In this document: piece by piece, positions 24,877 through 35,530 of the stretch
How the letters are laid out: each line of letters opens with the position of its first letter
Numbering within the stretch: position 1 is the first letter of the stretch
From: an uncultured bacterium
GTDB taxonomy: Bacteria > Verrucomicrobiota > Kiritimatiellia > RFP12 > UBA1067
Assembly (NCBI GenBank): GCA_902764415.1
Contig: CACWVU010000010.1
Coordinates: 1-63,221, forward strand
Length of the DNA stretch: 63,221 nucleotides
Direction of reading: 5' to 3'
Made by a program: the position numbers and the translations under genes
The notes under the pieces: model-generated
Databases searched by the model: none
Seen by the model: the letters and a program-made list of their open reading frames with translations, nothing else
Told to the model about the DNA's origin: nothing

Positions 24877-26216
24877 GCCACGTCGCGCTGCCGCTGAAGT
24901 ACCGGCCGATGACCTTCGCCGACGTCGTCGGCCAGGAGCACGTCGTGCGCACGCTGCGGCACGCGATCGAGTCCGGCCGCGTCGCCAACGCCTACCTCTT
25001 CATCGGCCCGCGCGGCATCGGCAAGACCACGCTCTCGCGCATCTTCGCGAAGGCGCTCAACTGCACCTCGCCGAAGGGCGTGGAGCCGTGCGGCAAGTGC
25101 GTGAACTGCCGCGAGATCGCCGCCGGCAACTCGCTCGACGTGGTGGAGCTCGACGCCGCCTCGCACAACAAGGTGGAGGACGTAAAGCCGCTCTTGGAGC
25201 AGTGCCAGTTCGCGCCGGCGTCGTCGAAGTACAAGATCTACATCGTCGACGAGTGCCACATGCTCTCCAATGCGGCGTGGAACGCGATGCTGAAGACCCT
25301 GGAGGAGCCGCCGCCGCACCTGCGGTTCATCTTCGCGACGACCGAAGGGGACAAGGTGCTCGCCACCATCATCTCCCGCTGCCAGCGCTTCGACCTGAGG
25401 CGCATCCAGACCCACGACATCGTCGCGCGGCTGAAGGACGTCTGCGCGAAGGAGAAGGTGGAGGCTACCGACGACGCGCTCCTCGCGATCGCCCGCGGCG
25501 CCGAGGGCGGCATGCGCGACGCGCTTTCGTCCCTCGACCAGCTCATCTCCTTCAAGGGCTCGAAAATCGAGGAGGCGGACGCGCTCGGCGTCTTCGGACT
25601 GGTGAGCCGCTCGGAGCTCGAGTCGCTCGCCGGCGCGGTGCTGAAGGGGGACGTCGCCGCGATCCTCAAGGCGATCGACGACTTTGACTCGGCCGGCCGG
25701 AACATGCGCCGCGTCTCGGCGGAGCTGCTCGCCCACTTCCGCAATCTCGCCGTCCTGCAGGCGCTGGGGCCTGACGCGCCGTCGCTCGCGGCGACGCCGG
25801 AGCAGGTGAAGACGCTCGTCGAGCAGGCGAAGGGCATCGATCCGGGGCGCGTCTTCCGCGTCTGTGACCAGCTGGCGGAGCTGGAGGATTCACTTCGCTA
25901 CGCGCTCGGCGCGCGCACGCTCATCGAGCTTTCGCTCATCCGCGCGAGCCGCATCGCCACCACCGCCACCATCGAGGAGCTGATGAAGGCGGTGCGGGCG
26001 CTGAAGTCGTCCGGCGCCGGTTCCGCCCCCGCGGCAGTTTCCGCGGCACCGGTCGCGGCGCCTGCTGCGGCAGTTCAGGCGGCAGCTGCCGCGGCGACGG
26101 CGATGGATTCGGCGAAGGTCAACGCCGAGGTGCTGGCGGACCCGAAGGTCGCCGATGTCCTGGCGGCGCTGCCAGGCGCCGCGGTGATGGGGATCAGCGA
26201 AAGGAGGCGGGCTTGA
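24873..26216 (+). CDS. dnaX: DNA polymerase III subunit gamma/tau
   Basis: 447 residues starting at the ATG that overlaps the lpxA stop. Begins LPLKYRPMTFADVVGQEHV. Walker A GPRGIGKTT at 45-53; the zinc-site cysteines are in CTSPKGVEPCGKCVNC; Walker B VDECHML and the SRC arginine-finger motif (IISRCQRFDLRR) follow. Domain III ends near 370; the tail is a short Ala/Pro-rich stretch, so the long tau C-terminus that binds the polymerase is missing or minimal. No slippery A-tract for frameshifting is seen. Clamp-loader ATPase. Confidence 0.92.
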   Translation: MSHVALPLKYRPMTFADVVGQEHVVRTLRHAIESGRVANAYLFIGPRGIGKTTLSRIFAKALNCTSPKGVEPCGKCVNCREIAAGNSLDVVELDAASHNKVEDVKPLLEQCQFAPASSKYKIYIVDECHMLSNAAWNAMLKTLEEPPPHLRFIFATTEGDKVLATIISRCQRFDLRRIQTHDIVARLKDVCAKEKVEATDDALLAIARGAEGGMRDALSSLDQLISFKGSKIEEADALGVFGLVSRSELESLAGAVLKGDVAAILKAIDDFDSAGRNMRRVSAELLAHFRNLAVLQALGPDAPSLAATPEQVKTLVEQAKGIDPGRVFRVCDQLAELEDSLRYALGARTLIELSLIRASRIATTATIEELMKAVRALKSSGAGSAPAAVSAAPVAAPAAAVQAAAAAATAMDSAKVNAEVLADPKVADVLAALPGAAVMGISERRRA

Positions 26217-26746
26217 GACTGGTGTTTGCAGCGTTTGCCGCGGCGGTTGCCGTCTTCGCATTTGCCGCGCCGGAACCTGATCCGGCGGCGGAAGAGGCGA
26301 CCGAGGAGATCGTCCTCAACATAGAGCTGGACAAGAGCGGCGTCGTCTCCAAGCGCGTCCTGCCGATGCCGCCGGCGGCCGGGAAGCTTTTCCGCCGCTA
26401 CCTCTCGCTCGCCGACTGGCAGTGTCCGCTCACCATCATGAAGAGCGAGGGCAAGGGGCGCGACTTCGCGTGGATCGTCGGGCGCAACGAGTCCCGCAGC
26501 CAGCTCGTGTTCCTGACCTCGAACCTGACCGCGCGTCCGCGCGAGATAAGGTACCTGCTTTCCTCGAAGGAGTCGCTGACGCCGGTGTACCGCCGCGTCG
26601 TCTCCGACAACCGCGGCCGCACCTGGCGCCGGTTTGCGTTCGAGCCGCCGCACTTCAACGGCATCGTCTGCGCGAGCACGTCGCAGCAGGGCAGGATCGA
26701 GGTTCCCCCGTACACGGTCCAGGTGGTTTTTGTGAGGCTGAGATGA
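26213..26746 (+). CDS. Small exported protein of unknown function
   Basis: 177 residues from a TTG that overlaps the dnaX stop (TTGA); a GAAAGGAGG ribosome site lies just upstream, inside dnaX. A signal peptide (RLVFAAFAAAVAVFAFA) precedes an acidic segment and a beta-rich region. The C-terminus VPPYTVQVVFVRLR resembles the last strand of the next gene product (RPDTVQVVVFPLR), a form common at the end of glycosidase beta-sandwich domains. ATGA overlap with the downstream glycosidase suggests joint function. No family recognised. Confidence 0.6.
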   Translation: MRLVFAAFAAAVAVFAFAAPEPDPAAEEATEEIVLNIELDKSGVVSKRVLPMPPAAGKLFRRYLSLADWQCPLTIMKSEGKGRDFAWIVGRNESRSQLVFLTSNLTARPREIRYLLSSKESLTPVYRRVVSDNRGRTWRRFAFEPPHFNGIVCASTSQQGRIEVPPYTVQVVFVRLR

Positions 26747-28392
26747 GCATACTTGCGATACTGCTGGCGGCGACGATCACCATCGACGTCGACAAGAGTC
26801 CAATCAAGGACCAGCGCGACTCCACCTGCCGCCCGGACCTCGGCTACGCCGGGTGTCTGACCGAGGTGTCGCTCTACAACGAGGCGTTTCCCGTCTGGGC
26901 CTACGGCCAGGGGATCAAGGAGACCGAGAAGGCGCTGCGCGCGTGCGGCGCGAGGTTCATCCGCCAATGGAACGCGGTGGATGAGTGGCAGATGGGCATG
27001 GCGGGCCACTCGAACCGCGCCAATCCGAGGGACTACTTCTCGCTCTGGAAGAAGATGGGCATCAAGGTGCTGCTGACGCTCGAGAACTACTCCGTCTACC
27101 CCAACAAGTCCGCCACGGGCAAGAAGACCTCGGACATCGGGACCGTCAAGCAGACGATCGGCCGCTACGTCAAGTGGATCGTGGACAACCGTTTCAAGGA
27201 TGTCGTCGCCGGCTTCGAGCTCGGCAACGAGCCGTACTTCGGGGCCGACCCCGAGACCTACGCCGAGCGCTGGTGCGAGATCCTGCCGGAGATAAGGAAG
27301 CACTGGCCGGACGCGAAGATCGGGATGCCGATCGCGGAGTACCGCGCCGGCGACCCGGACCTGGACGCGGTGCGCCGCCGCCTCGGCGAGAAGAAGATGA
27401 TGCCGGGCGGCGGCGAGTTCGAGATCAACCGCTTCAACCAGTGGTCCGGCAGGTTCGTGACCGCGATGTCGAACGAGATCGACAACATCTCGCACGTCAT
27501 CTACCACTTCTATGGCGGCGACGCCGCGTACGGCTGCAGCGCCAGCGGCTTCGGGCGCGTCCACAACTTCGCGAAGATCTATCCGCAGATCGCTGGCAAG
27601 CGGGTGTGGATATCGGAGTGGCGCGAGCGGTCCGACGAGGACGTGCGCTGCCACCGGATGTTCTTCTCGACGCTGTGGAAGGCCCACTACATGCTCATCG
27701 TCCTCGCCCAGCCGGACGTCGACGGCGTCAACCTGCACTGCATCGGCTGCTATTCCGGGGGGCTGAACATCTCGATGAACTGCTCGTTCAAGGACGAGCC
27801 CTGGCGCAGCGGCTTCCACTTCCAGAGCGACCCTGCCGGCGGCTACAACTTCTACCCCGACCCCGACGCCGGCTACGGCATCCGCCGCTACGAGGTTGGG
27901 CCCGCCGGCCCGCTCTACCGCATCTACACCGACGCGCTGATGGACCACCCGATCATCCTCGAGCACGGCCTCTACGGCAAGCAGGGCAAGGAGGCGAACT
28001 TCTGGACGAGCGCGCTCTACTACGCGGCGGGCAACGCCGAGCGTGCGGCGCTGGCGCGGGGCGAGCCGCCGTCGCGGGTGCCGCGGGCGAAGGGGAACGT
28101 GGAGTGGATCGCGGCGCTTTCGGGCAACCGGCGGTCGCTCGCGCTCCTGATGGTGAACACGACCGACGAGGAACGGCAGCTCGACGTCGTCCTCCACGGC
28201 AGCACCTTCGCCGGGCCGGCGAAGGCGCAGACGGTCTCCTGCCCGCACGAGTACGTCTACTACTACAGCATACCGGCCGAGCCGCCGCTCTGGTCGGAGG
28301 GGACGCAGCGCTTCACCTCGGTCTACGGCGAGCGCGCCGACATCTCGATCAGGCCGGACACGGTGCAGGTCGTCGTCTTCCCGCTCCGCTAG
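26743..28392 (+). CDS. TIM-barrel glycoside hydrolase, clan GH-A-like
   Basis: 549 residues from the ATG overlapping the previous stop. A short hydrophobic start (MSILAILLAATIT) may be a signal peptide. The core has candidate acid/base E163 in ELGNEPYFG and candidate nucleophile E292 in VWISEWRER, each after a barrel strand, with 129 residues between, as in clan GH-A. A C-terminal beta-sandwich starts near 450 (VEWIAALSGNRRSLALLMVN) and ends TVQVVVFPLR, as in GH39/GH51/GH79-like enzymes. The exact family and substrate are not assignable by eye. Convergent with the V-ATPase gene 12 bp downstream. Confidence 0.75.
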   Translation: MSILAILLAATITIDVDKSPIKDQRDSTCRPDLGYAGCLTEVSLYNEAFPVWAYGQGIKETEKALRACGARFIRQWNAVDEWQMGMAGHSNRANPRDYFSLWKKMGIKVLLTLENYSVYPNKSATGKKTSDIGTVKQTIGRYVKWIVDNRFKDVVAGFELGNEPYFGADPETYAERWCEILPEIRKHWPDAKIGMPIAEYRAGDPDLDAVRRRLGEKKMMPGGGEFEINRFNQWSGRFVTAMSNEIDNISHVIYHFYGGDAAYGCSASGFGRVHNFAKIYPQIAGKRVWISEWRERSDEDVRCHRMFFSTLWKAHYMLIVLAQPDVDGVNLHCIGCYSGGLNISMNCSFKDEPWRSGFHFQSDPAGGYNFYPDPDAGYGIRRYEVGPAGPLYRIYTDALMDHPIILEHGLYGKQGKEANFWTSALYYAAGNAERAALARGEPPSRVPRAKGNVEWIAALSGNRRSLALLMVNTTDEERQLDVVLHGSTFAGPAKAQTVSCPHEYVYYYSIPAEPPLWSEGTQRFTSVYGERADISIRPDTVQVVVFPLR

Positions 28393-28404
28393 CCGGCAGC
28401 TCCG

Positions 28405-29709
28405 CTAGCGGCCCTTGGGCCAGAACTTGTCGGTGAGCTTGGAGGGGATGCCCACCTCGTCCCGGCTGAAGTTGTCCGCGAGGATCTTCCAGCCGAGGTC
28501 GAGCGATTCCTCGAGCGGGATGTTGACGGAGAGGTCCATCATCTCGCGCTCGAAGTCGGCGCCGTACTTGAGGAGCTTCTTGTCCCAGTCGGACATCTTG
28601 AAGCCCATCGACTGCTTCTCGACCGTCTCCTTGAACTGCGAGTAGAGCTTGATCATCGCGTCCATCACGGTGCGGTGGTCCTCGCGGGTGTTCTTGTTGA
28701 CCTGCTGCTTGAGGCGCGAAAGGGAGCCGAAGGGCTCGATGCGCCCGTTGCTGAGGTAGAACTGGCCCTCGGTGATGTAGCCGGTGTTGTCCGGCACCGG
28801 GTGGGTGACGTCGCCGCCGGGCATGGTGGTGACGGCGAGGATGGTGATCGAGCCGGCGCCGTCGAAGTCGACGGCCTTCTCGTAGCGGCTCGCGAGCTGT
28901 GAGTAGAGGTCGCCGGGGTAGCCGCGGTTGGAGGGGATCTGCTCCATGGTGATGGCGATCTCCTTGATCGCGTCGGCGAAGGAGGTCATGTCGGTCAGGA
29001 GCACTAGGACGTCCTTCCCGCCGAGCGCGAACTTCTCGGCCACGGCGAGCGAGACGTCCGGCACCAGCACGCACTCGACCGTGGGGTCGGCGGCGGTGTG
29101 GACGAACATCACGGTCTTCGCGAGCGCGCCGGAGCGGTCGAGGGTGGTGCGGAACTTGAGGTACTCGTCGTGCTTGAGGCCCATGCCGCCGATGACGATG
29201 ACGTCGGAGTCGGCCTGGAGGGCGATGCGCGCGAGGAGCTCGTTGTAGGGCTCGCCGGCCTTGGCGAAGATCGGCAGCTTCTGCGAGACTACGAGCGTGT
29301 TGAAGAGGTCGATCATCGGGATGTTCGTGCGCACCATCCGGTAGGGCATGATGCGCTTCGACGGATTCACCGAGGGCTGGCCGATCGGCGAGGGGTCTCC
29401 CTGGATGACCGGGCCGCCGTCGCGCGGCGTGCAGGCGCCGGTGAAGGCGCGGCCGAGGAGGTCGTCCGAGAAGGGCACCTTCATCGACTCGCCGAGGAAC
29501 CGGACGCGAGCGGCGGTGTCGACGCCCCTGGCGCCGGCGAAGATCTGCAGCGTCACGTTCGGCCCGTCGAGCTTGATGACCTGGGCGAGCGAAGTGCCGG
29601 CGCGGCTTTCCACCTCGGCGATCTCGCCGTATTTCACGCCCTCGGCGCGGAGCGTCGCCACCGAGCCCGAGAGCGCGTCGATCTTGTGGTATACTTTGTT
29701 GTTGAACAT
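28405..29709 (-). CDS. atpB: V-type ATP synthase subunit B
   Basis: 434 residues, the usual length of the non-catalytic B subunit of bacterial/archaeal A/V-type ATPases. Recognised by [40 protein letters not shown] and [14 protein letters not shown]; as expected for B it lacks a Walker A loop. It stands alone: neither the A, C, D, E, F, I nor K gene is beside it, although these normally form one operon. Ribosome site GAGG. Divergent promoter shared with lpxI. Either the operon is split in this organism or this is an extra copy. Confidence 0.9.
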   Translation of the reverse strand: MFNNKVYHKIDALSGSVATLRAEGVKYGEIAEVESRAGTSLAQVIKLDGPNVTLQIFAGARGVDTAARVRFLGESMKVPFSDDLLGRAFTGACTPRDGGPVIQGDPSPIGQPSVNPSKRIMPYRMVRTNIPMIDLFNTLVVSQKLPIFAKAGEPYNELLARIALQADSDVIVIGGMGLKHDEYLKFRTTLDRSGALAKTVMFVHTAADPTVECVLVPDVSLAVAEKFALGGKDVLVLLTDMTSFADAIKEIAITMEQIPSNRGYPGDLYSQLASRYEKAVDFDGAGSITILAVTTMPGGDVTHPVPDNTGYITEGQFYLSNGRIEPFGSLSRLKQQVNKNTREDHRTVMDAMIKLYSQFKETVEKQSMGFKMSDWDKKLLKYGADFEREMMDLSVNIPLEESLDLGWKILADNFSRDEVGIPSKLTDKFWPKGR

Positions 29710-29745
29710 GATTGGCCTCTATGGATAGGAAACTGCTTTGTGCGT

Positions 29746-29790
29746 AGTATACCATAATTCCCGCCGCCGTTTGCGGATTTTTGGTATACT
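29746..29790. promoter_or_regulatory. Back-to-back promoters for atpB (minus) and lpxI (plus)
   Basis: Two near-identical extended -10 boxes point in opposite directions: TATGGTATACTACGC on the minus strand (TATACT at 29751-29746) and TTTTGGTATACTACGC on the plus strand (TATACT at 29785-29790). Both share GGTATACTACGC. Confidence 0.7.
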
Positions 29791-29812
29791 ACGCGTCAGA
29801 AGGACCATGCGA

Positions 29813-30649
29813 ATGCTTTCCAAGATAGTCATAATCGCCGGCGCCGGGAGCTACCCCGAGCTGATCGCCAGGGGCGCGAAGCGGGCCGGGGTGCCGCAGG
29901 TGGACGTCGTCTCCATCGCCGGCTCCACCTCGCGCGCGACGCGCGCAGCGGCGGACCATGTCCACGGCATAACCCTGGGCGGCATCTCCGACGGGATCCG
30001 CTGGGTCGGCCGCGAAGGGTACGACGGAGTCATCCTCGCCGGGCAGATCAGCCCGCTCTCGCTCTTCCGCGGCAGGTTCGACGAGGAGATCCGCGCGGCG
30101 CTCAAGTCGCTGCCGGTCAAGAACGCCCACTCGATCTTCAGCAAGCTCACCGAGCTCTTCGCGGCGGTCGGCTGCGAGGTGCTGCCGGCGTCGCTCTTCA
30201 TGGAAGACCACCTGCCCGGCGCCGGCGTCCTCACCGAGCGCGCGCCAAGCGCGGCGGAGGAGGCGGACATCCGCCACGCGATGGCGGTGGCGCGCGACAT
30301 GGGCGTCCACGACGTCGGCCAGACGGTGATGGTGAAGAGCGGGATGGTGCTGGCGGTGGAGGCGTTCGAGGGCACGAACGCGGCGATCAGGCGCGGCGGA
30401 CGGTTGGGCGGCCGCGGCTCCGTGGTCTTCAAGGCCGCGCGCGAAGGGCACGACATGCGCTTCGACATCCCGGTCGTGGGGCTGAAGACGATGAAGGTGA
30501 TGAAGCGCTCGGGGGTGACTGCGTTCGGCTTCCAGGCCGGGCGGCTCATCTTCCTCGACCGCGCCCGGGCGCTGGAGTACGCGAACCGCCACGGCATCGC
30601 GGTCGTTGGAATGGAGAGCGGGCTGCCGCCGGCGCCCACGAGGCCATGA
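29813..30649 (+). CDS. lpxI: UDP-2,3-diacylglucosamine pyrophosphatase, LpxI type
   Basis: 278 residues. The start at 29813 is chosen because AGAAGGA ends 8 bp before it; the ATG at 29807 is too close to that site. The family is recognised by IIAGAGSYPELIARGAK, the C-terminal domain signature TVMVKSGMVLAVEAFEGTNA and FDIPVVGLKTMKVM. LpxI hydrolyses UDP-2,3-diacylglucosamine to lipid X and replaces LpxH in many non-gammaproteobacterial lineages. The stop overlaps lpxB by 4 bp, giving consecutive pathway steps in one transcript. Confidence 0.9.
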   Translation: MLSKIVIIAGAGSYPELIARGAKRAGVPQVDVVSIAGSTSRATRAAADHVHGITLGGISDGIRWVGREGYDGVILAGQISPLSLFRGRFDEEIRAALKSLPVKNAHSIFSKLTELFAAVGCEVLPASLFMEDHLPGAGVLTERAPSAAEEADIRHAMAVARDMGVHDVGQTVMVKSGMVLAVEAFEGTNAAIRRGGRLGGRGSVVFKAAREGHDMRFDIPVVGLKTMKVMKRSGVTAFGFQAGRLIFLDRARALEYANRHGIAVVGMESGLPPAPTRP

Positions 30650-31773
30650 AAAGGCTGCTGCTGCTGGCCGGCGAGGAGTCCGGCGCAATCTACGCCCGCC
30701 GCATCGCGGCGAGGGCGAAGGAGCTCTTCCCCGGCGTCGAGGTGCGCGGCTACGGCGACTACGGCTTCACCACGGCCGACCTCGCGGTGTTCGGCTTCTG
30801 GGAGGTCTTGAAGCGGATCTTTTTCTTCCTCCGGGTGCGGCGGACGATGGAGCGGGCGATCGACGAGTGGCGTCCGGACGCGGTCTGCACCGTCGACTAC
30901 CCGGGCATGAACCTGCGGCTTGCGGCCTACGCGAAGTCGAAGGGCATCCGCGCGGTGCACGTGGTCTGTCCCCAGGTCTGGGCGTGGCACCGCGGGCGGA
31001 TCCCGAAGATCGAGGCGTCGCTCGACGCGCTCTGCTGCTTCTTCCCGTTCGAGCCGTCGTTCTTCCGCGCCGGGTTCGCGCACTTCGTGGGCCATCCGCT
31101 GGCGGAGGAGTTCGCCGCCGGGGACGCACGGCGCGGCGAGCGGGCCGGCGATCCGCGGCTGGTGGCGCTGCTGCCGGGTTCGCGGCTTGGGGAGATCCGC
31201 GGCATTCTGCCGACGCTGCTCGAGGCGGTGCGCGGGCTCGACTGCCGGTGCGTGATCCCCGCGGCAAACGCGCAGGCGCGCGCGGAGATCGAGCGGGAGG
31301 TGGAGCGCTGGCGGGGTGCTGGTTCCGGCTGTCCGCCGGTGGAGGTCCGCGTCGGCGGCGCGCGCGAGGCATTCGCCGAGGCTGCCTGCGCCGCGGTTGC
31401 GAGCGGCACGGCGACGCTGGAGGCGGCGTTTGCGCATTGCCCGACGGTGCTCGTCTACCGGGTGGGGCGCATCCTCGCCTTTCTCGCGAGGCGGCTCATC
31501 AAGATCAAGCACGTGGGGCTCGCGAACATCGTCTGGGAGTGCTGCCGCGGCGGCGGCGATGCGTCCGACCGGGCCTCCGACCCGTTGGGCGGCTATCCGA
31601 TGCTCGAATTGCTGCAGGAAGACATGACGGTCAAAAACGTGAGGAAATCAATAGAAAACTTCATCTCGGACGATAAACTTCGACTTATCGCCAGTTCTCG
31701 GCTTGCCGAGGCGACGGATTTAATGCGCACTGATGGAGATTCCATCAGCAAAATTGTTCGGTTTTTGGTATAA
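30646..31773 (+). CDS. lpxB: Lipid-A-disaccharide synthase
   Basis: 375 residues, GT-B glycosyltransferase of family 19 that joins lipid X and UDP-diacylglucosamine. Seen: [12 protein letters not shown] at the N-terminus, [46 protein letters not shown] and [11 protein letters not shown]. The ATG overlaps the lpxI stop. The final codons GTA-TAA are also part of the secA -10 box (TATAAT 31769-31774), so the stop codon and the downstream promoter share bases. The C-terminal 60 residues are richer in A/T codons. Confidence 0.93.
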   Translation: MKRLLLLAGEESGAIYARRIAARAKELFPGVEVRGYGDYGFTTADLAVFGFWEVLKRIFFFLRVRRTMERAIDEWRPDAVCTVDYPGMNLRLAAYAKSKGIRAVHVVCPQVWAWHRGRIPKIEASLDALCCFFPFEPSFFRAGFAHFVGHPLAEEFAAGDARRGERAGDPRLVALLPGSRLGEIRGILPTLLEAVRGLDCRCVIPAANAQARAEIEREVERWRGAGSGCPPVEVRVGGAREAFAEAACAAVASGTATLEAAFAHCPTVLVYRVGRILAFLARRLIKIKHVGLANIVWECCRGGGDASDRASDPLGGYPMLELLQEDMTVKNVRKSIENFISDDKLRLIASSRLAEATDLMRTDGDSISKIVRFLV

Positions 31774-31774
31774 T
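31769..31774 (+). promoter_or_regulatory. Extended -10 of secA, overlapping the lpxB stop
   Basis: TTTTTGGTATAATACGCGC; the TAA of lpxB (31771-31773) lies within TATAAT. The ATG of secA at 31785 is 10 bp downstream, leaving a leader of only a few nucleotides. Confidence 0.7.
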
Positions 31775-31784
31775 ACGCGCTAAT

Positions 31785-34700
31785 ATGAATCTGCTGAAGT
31801 ATATATTCGGTACTAGAAACGAGCGAGTGCTGAAGAAGCTGTGGCCCATCGTTCGCGAAATCAACCGCATTGAGGAAGAGTACCAGGCGAAGAACTTCTC
31901 GGACCAGGACTTCCCCGCGAAGACGCAGGAGTTCCGCGACCGGGTGGCTAACGGCGAGTCGCTCGACTCGATCCTGCCCGAGGCGTATGCGCTCGTCAAG
32001 AACGCCTGCCGCCACCTCGTCGGCACCACCGCCGAGGTCTGCGGCCACGAGCTCGTCTGGAACATGGTTCCGTTCGACGTGCAGCTCATCGGCGGCATCG
32101 TGCTCCACCAGGGCAAGATCGCCGAGATGCAGACCGGCGAGGGCAAGACGCTGGTGGCCACGCTGCCGCTCTACCTGAACGCGCTCGCCGGGAAGAACGT
32201 GCAGCTCGTCACGGTGAACGACTACCTCGCCCGCCGCGACGCGACGTGGATGGGCCACCTCTACAAGTACCTCGGTCTCACGGTCGGCTGCATCCAGAAC
32301 TCGATGGACTCCGACGAGCGCCGTGCGCAGTACGCCTGCGACATCACCTACGGCACCAACTCGGAGTTCGGCTTCGACTATCTGCGCGACAACGGCATGG
32401 CGCAGCGCCCCGAGCAGGTGGTGCAGCGCGGCCACAACTTCGCGATCGTCGACGAGGTTGACTCGATCCTGATCGACGAGGCGCGCACCCCGCTCATCAT
32501 CTCGGGCCCGGCGACGATCTCCACCAGCCACGTCTACACCGAGCTCAACCCGCTCGTCTCGTCGATCGTGAAGGTGCAGACGGCGCAGTGCAACGACTTC
32601 ATCCAGCAGGCGAAGAAGGCGATCGAGTCCGGCGACGTGCAGACGTTCAAGGACCGCATCTACCAGGTCTACCACTCGATGCCGCGCCACAAGCAGCTCA
32701 TGCACATGCTCGAGGACGCGGAGCTCCGGCACCACCACGAGACGGTGGAGATGCAGTTCCTCTCCGAGGTCTACAAGGCGCATGCGCGCGAGCTGAGGGA
32801 GGAGCTCTACTTCACCATCGACGAGCGCACGCGCGAGGTGGCGCTGACCGACCGCGGCTGCGAGAAGATCTGTCCCCAGGACCCGCAGCTATTCGTGCTG
32901 CCGGACCTCGCCGCGCAGCTGAGCGCGATCGACGGCGACAAGTCGCTTTCCGAGTCCGAGCGCATCGAGCGCCGGCGCGACGCGCAGGCGGAGTTCGTGG
33001 AGAAGTCCGACCGCGTCCACGTCACCGACCAGCTCCTGCGCGCCTACTGCCTCTACGAGCGCGACGTCGACTACGTGGTGCAGTCCGACGAGTCCGGCGC
33101 CGGCCACGTGTACATCGTGGACGAGTTCACCGGCCGCGTGCTGCCCGGCCGCCGCTGGTCCGACGGCCTCCACCAGGCGGTCGAGGCCAAGGAGGGGGTG
33201 GAGATCGAGAAGGAGTCGCAGACGCTGGCGACGATCACGATCCAGAACTACTTCCGCCTCTACAAGAAGCTCTCCGGCATGACCGGCACCGCCGAGACCG
33301 AGGCGCGCGAGTTCCGCGACATCTACAAGCTCGACGTGGTGTCGATCCCGACCAACAAGCCGGTGAACCGCGTCGACGGCAACGACCAGATCTACCGCAC
33401 CGAGCGCGAGAAGTTCAAGGCGGTCATCGAGGACGTCCGCCGCCGCCACGAGCTCGGCCAGCCGGTGCTGCTGGGCACGGTGGAGGTGGCGACGAGCGAG
33501 GTGCTCTCGCGCATGCTCAAGCTCGCCCACATCCCGCACGAGGTGCTCAACGCGAAGAACCACGCGCGCGAGGCCGAGATCGTCGCGCTCGCGGGCATGA
33601 AGGGGGCGGTGACGATCGCCACCAACATGGCCGGCCGCGGCACCGACATCAAGCTCGGCCCCGGCGTCCCGGAGCTCGGCGGCCTCCACGTGATCGGCTC
33701 CGAGCGCCACGAGTCGCGGCGCATCGACCGCCAGCTGCGCGGCCGCTGCTCGCGCCAGGGCGACCCGGGCAGCTCCCAGTTCTTCATCTCGCTCGAGGAC
33801 AAGCTGATGCGCCTCTTCGGCTCGCAGCGGCTCTCGGGCATCATGCAGCGCCTCGGCCTCAAGGAGGGCGAGGTGATGGAGCACCGCTGGCTCAACCGCT
33901 CGGTGGAGACGGCGCAGCGCCGCGTCGAGCAGCAGCACTTCGCGGTCCGCAAGCGCACGCTCGAGTACGACGACGTGATGAACAAGCAGCGCTCGGTGGT
34001 CTACGAGATCCGCTCGCGCGTCCTCAACGGCGACCAGGCGGCCGTCCACGACCTGGTGCTGGACGTGATGAACGACCTCGTGCAGACCCAGGCCGAGCGC
34101 TGCCTCTTCGACACCAAGGGCGAGGGGCTTGCGGACTTCATGGACTGGCTCGGCCACACCTTCCCGGTGACGGTGACCGAGGAGGAGCTCACTCCGCTCC
34201 TCGGCAAGCCGGCCGAGGCCGGCGACCTGGTGATGAAGCGCGTCGCCGAGGCGTACGAGTCGAAGTGCGCGGGCGAGGACCCGGAGGTGCTCCCGCAGAT
34301 GGAGCGCGGCGTCTTCCTCAGCGTGGTCGACAGCGAGTGGCAGGAGTACCTGAGCGCGATGGACGACCTCCGCCAGGGCGTGAACCTGCGCGCCTACGGC
34401 CAGCGCGACCCGCTCATCGAGTACAAGAAAGAGGCGTTCGAGATGTTCGAGACGCTGATGGCGACCGTGAAGTCGAAGGTCGTCGCGGCGGAGTTCCGCA
34501 GCGCGAGCGCGGCGAGGATGCGGGCGATGCTCGAGGCAATGGCCGCGAGCAACCGCGCGCGCACCAACGCCGGCGAGTTCGACTCCGACGCCGCGGGCGG
34601 CGGCCCCGCATCCCCGCGCCGCTCCGCGCGGCGCCCGGCCGGCGACTCCGGCGCGGGCCAGAAGACGATCGGCGACGTGTTTGCGGAGATGATGGCGCAA

Positions 34701-34856
34701 ACCAGCGGCGGCGCTCCGCCGCCCGGCTCGGTGCCTCCCCCCGGCTTTGCTCCTGCGCCGGTTCGCCGCGCCTCCGCGGCGGTCGGCCGGAACGACCCGT
34801 GCCCCTGCGGCTCGGGCAAGAAGTACAAGAAATGCTGCGGAAGGGGGTTGGCATGA
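31785..34856 (+). CDS. secA: Preprotein translocase ATPase SecA
   Basis: 1023 residues, including an expanded middle region. Walker A MQTGEGKT at 115-122, [20 protein letters not shown] at about 223-242, [11 protein letters not shown] and [20 protein letters not shown] in the second motor domain. The C-terminus carries the zinc tail [15 protein letters not shown] that binds SecB or ribosomes. Powers export through SecYEG; the many signal-peptide proteins nearby are its clients. Near-leaderless start. The stop overlaps ispD by 4 bp. Confidence 0.96.
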   Translation: MNLLKYIFGTRNERVLKKLWPIVREINRIEEEYQAKNFSDQDFPAKTQEFRDRVANGESLDSILPEAYALVKNACRHLVGTTAEVCGHELVWNMVPFDVQLIGGIVLHQGKIAEMQTGEGKTLVATLPLYLNALAGKNVQLVTVNDYLARRDATWMGHLYKYLGLTVGCIQNSMDSDERRAQYACDITYGTNSEFGFDYLRDNGMAQRPEQVVQRGHNFAIVDEVDSILIDEARTPLIISGPATISTSHVYTELNPLVSSIVKVQTAQCNDFIQQAKKAIESGDVQTFKDRIYQVYHSMPRHKQLMHMLEDAELRHHHETVEMQFLSEVYKAHARELREELYFTIDERTREVALTDRGCEKICPQDPQLFVLPDLAAQLSAIDGDKSLSESERIERRRDAQAEFVEKSDRVHVTDQLLRAYCLYERDVDYVVQSDESGAGHVYIVDEFTGRVLPGRRWSDGLHQAVEAKEGVEIEKESQTLATITIQNYFRLYKKLSGMTGTAETEAREFRDIYKLDVVSIPTNKPVNRVDGNDQIYRTEREKFKAVIEDVRRRHELGQPVLLGTVEVATSEVLSRMLKLAHIPHEVLNAKNHAREAEIVALAGMKGAVTIATNMAGRGTDIKLGPGVPELGGLHVIGSERHESRRIDRQLRGRCSRQGDPGSSQFFISLEDKLMRLFGSQRLSGIMQRLGLKEGEVMEHRWLNRSVETAQRRVEQQHFAVRKRTLEYDDVMNKQRSVVYEIRSRVLNGDQAAVHDLVLDVMNDLVQTQAERCLFDTKGEGLADFMDWLGHTFPVTVTEEELTPLLGKPAEAGDLVMKRVAEAYESKCAGEDPEVLPQMERGVFLSVVDSEWQEYLSAMDDLRQGVNLRAYGQRDPLIEYKKEAFEMFETLMATVKSKVVAAEFRSASAARMRAMLEAMAASNRARTNAGEFDSDAAGGGPASPRRSARRPAGDSGAGQKTIGDVFAEMMAQTSGGAPPPGSVPPPGFAPAPVRRASAAVGRNDPCPCGSGKKYKKCCGRGLA

Positions 34857-35524
34857 CAACGGCGATAATACTGGCGGCCGGCAAGTCGTCCCGCATGGGC
34901 ACCGGCGTCGACAAGGCGTTCCTGAGCCTCGTGAACCGCCCGGTGGTGGCATGGAGCCTGATGGCGTTCGAGCGCGCCGCGAGCGTGGACCGCATCGTGC
35001 TGGTGGTGCGCAAGGACCAGATCGTCGCCTCGAAGGCGGTGGCGAAGATGTTCGGCATCTCCAAGCTGCAGGCGGTCGTCGCCGGCGGCTCCCGCCGCCA
35101 GGAGTCGGTCGCGGCCGGCCTCGCCGCCTGCGAGCCGGACACGCAGACCGTGCTGGTGCACGACGGCGCGCGGCCGTGCGTTACCCCGGAGCTGATCGAC
35201 GAGATGGCCGCGGCCGTCCGCAAGGTCCCCGCCGCCGCCCCCGGCCGCCCGGTCTCCGACACGCTCAAGAACTGCGCCAAGGGCCTCTCGGTCACCAAGA
35301 CCGTCCCGCGCGACCGGCTCTGGGCGGTGCAGACCCCGCAGGCGTTCCAGTACCAGGCGCTGCGCGACGCCTACCGCCAGCTCGACGCGAAGACCGAGGT
35401 GACCGACGACTGCCAGGCGGCGGAGCTCGCCGGCATCCCGGTGAAGATCGTCGAGAACTTCGCCCCCAACTTCAAGCTGACCACCCCGGCCGACATGCAG
35501 CTCCTCGCGCTGCTGCTCAAGTAA
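34853..35524 (+). CDS. ispD: 2-C-methyl-D-erythritol 4-phosphate cytidylyltransferase
   Basis: 223 residues. Nucleotide-binding loop [15 protein letters not shown], then [30 protein letters not shown] and the TPQAF segment, all typical of IspD in the MEP isoprenoid pathway. The ATG overlaps the secA stop. ispF is not adjacent and not fused. Confidence 0.92.
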   Translation: MTTAIILAAGKSSRMGTGVDKAFLSLVNRPVVAWSLMAFERAASVDRIVLVVRKDQIVASKAVAKMFGISKLQAVVAGGSRRQESVAAGLAACEPDTQTVLVHDGARPCVTPELIDEMAAAVRKVPAAAPGRPVSDTLKNCAKGLSVTKTVPRDRLWAVQTPQAFQYQALRDAYRQLDAKTEVTDDCQAAELAGIPVKIVENFAPNFKLTTPADMQLLALLLK

Positions 35525-35530
35525 CCAGAC

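Noticed and set aside
32588..35524. Long plus-strand frame running through secA into ispD
   Set aside because: Only its end from 34853 is real (ispD); the rest is an out-of-frame shadow of secA with Arg/Pro/Gly bias.
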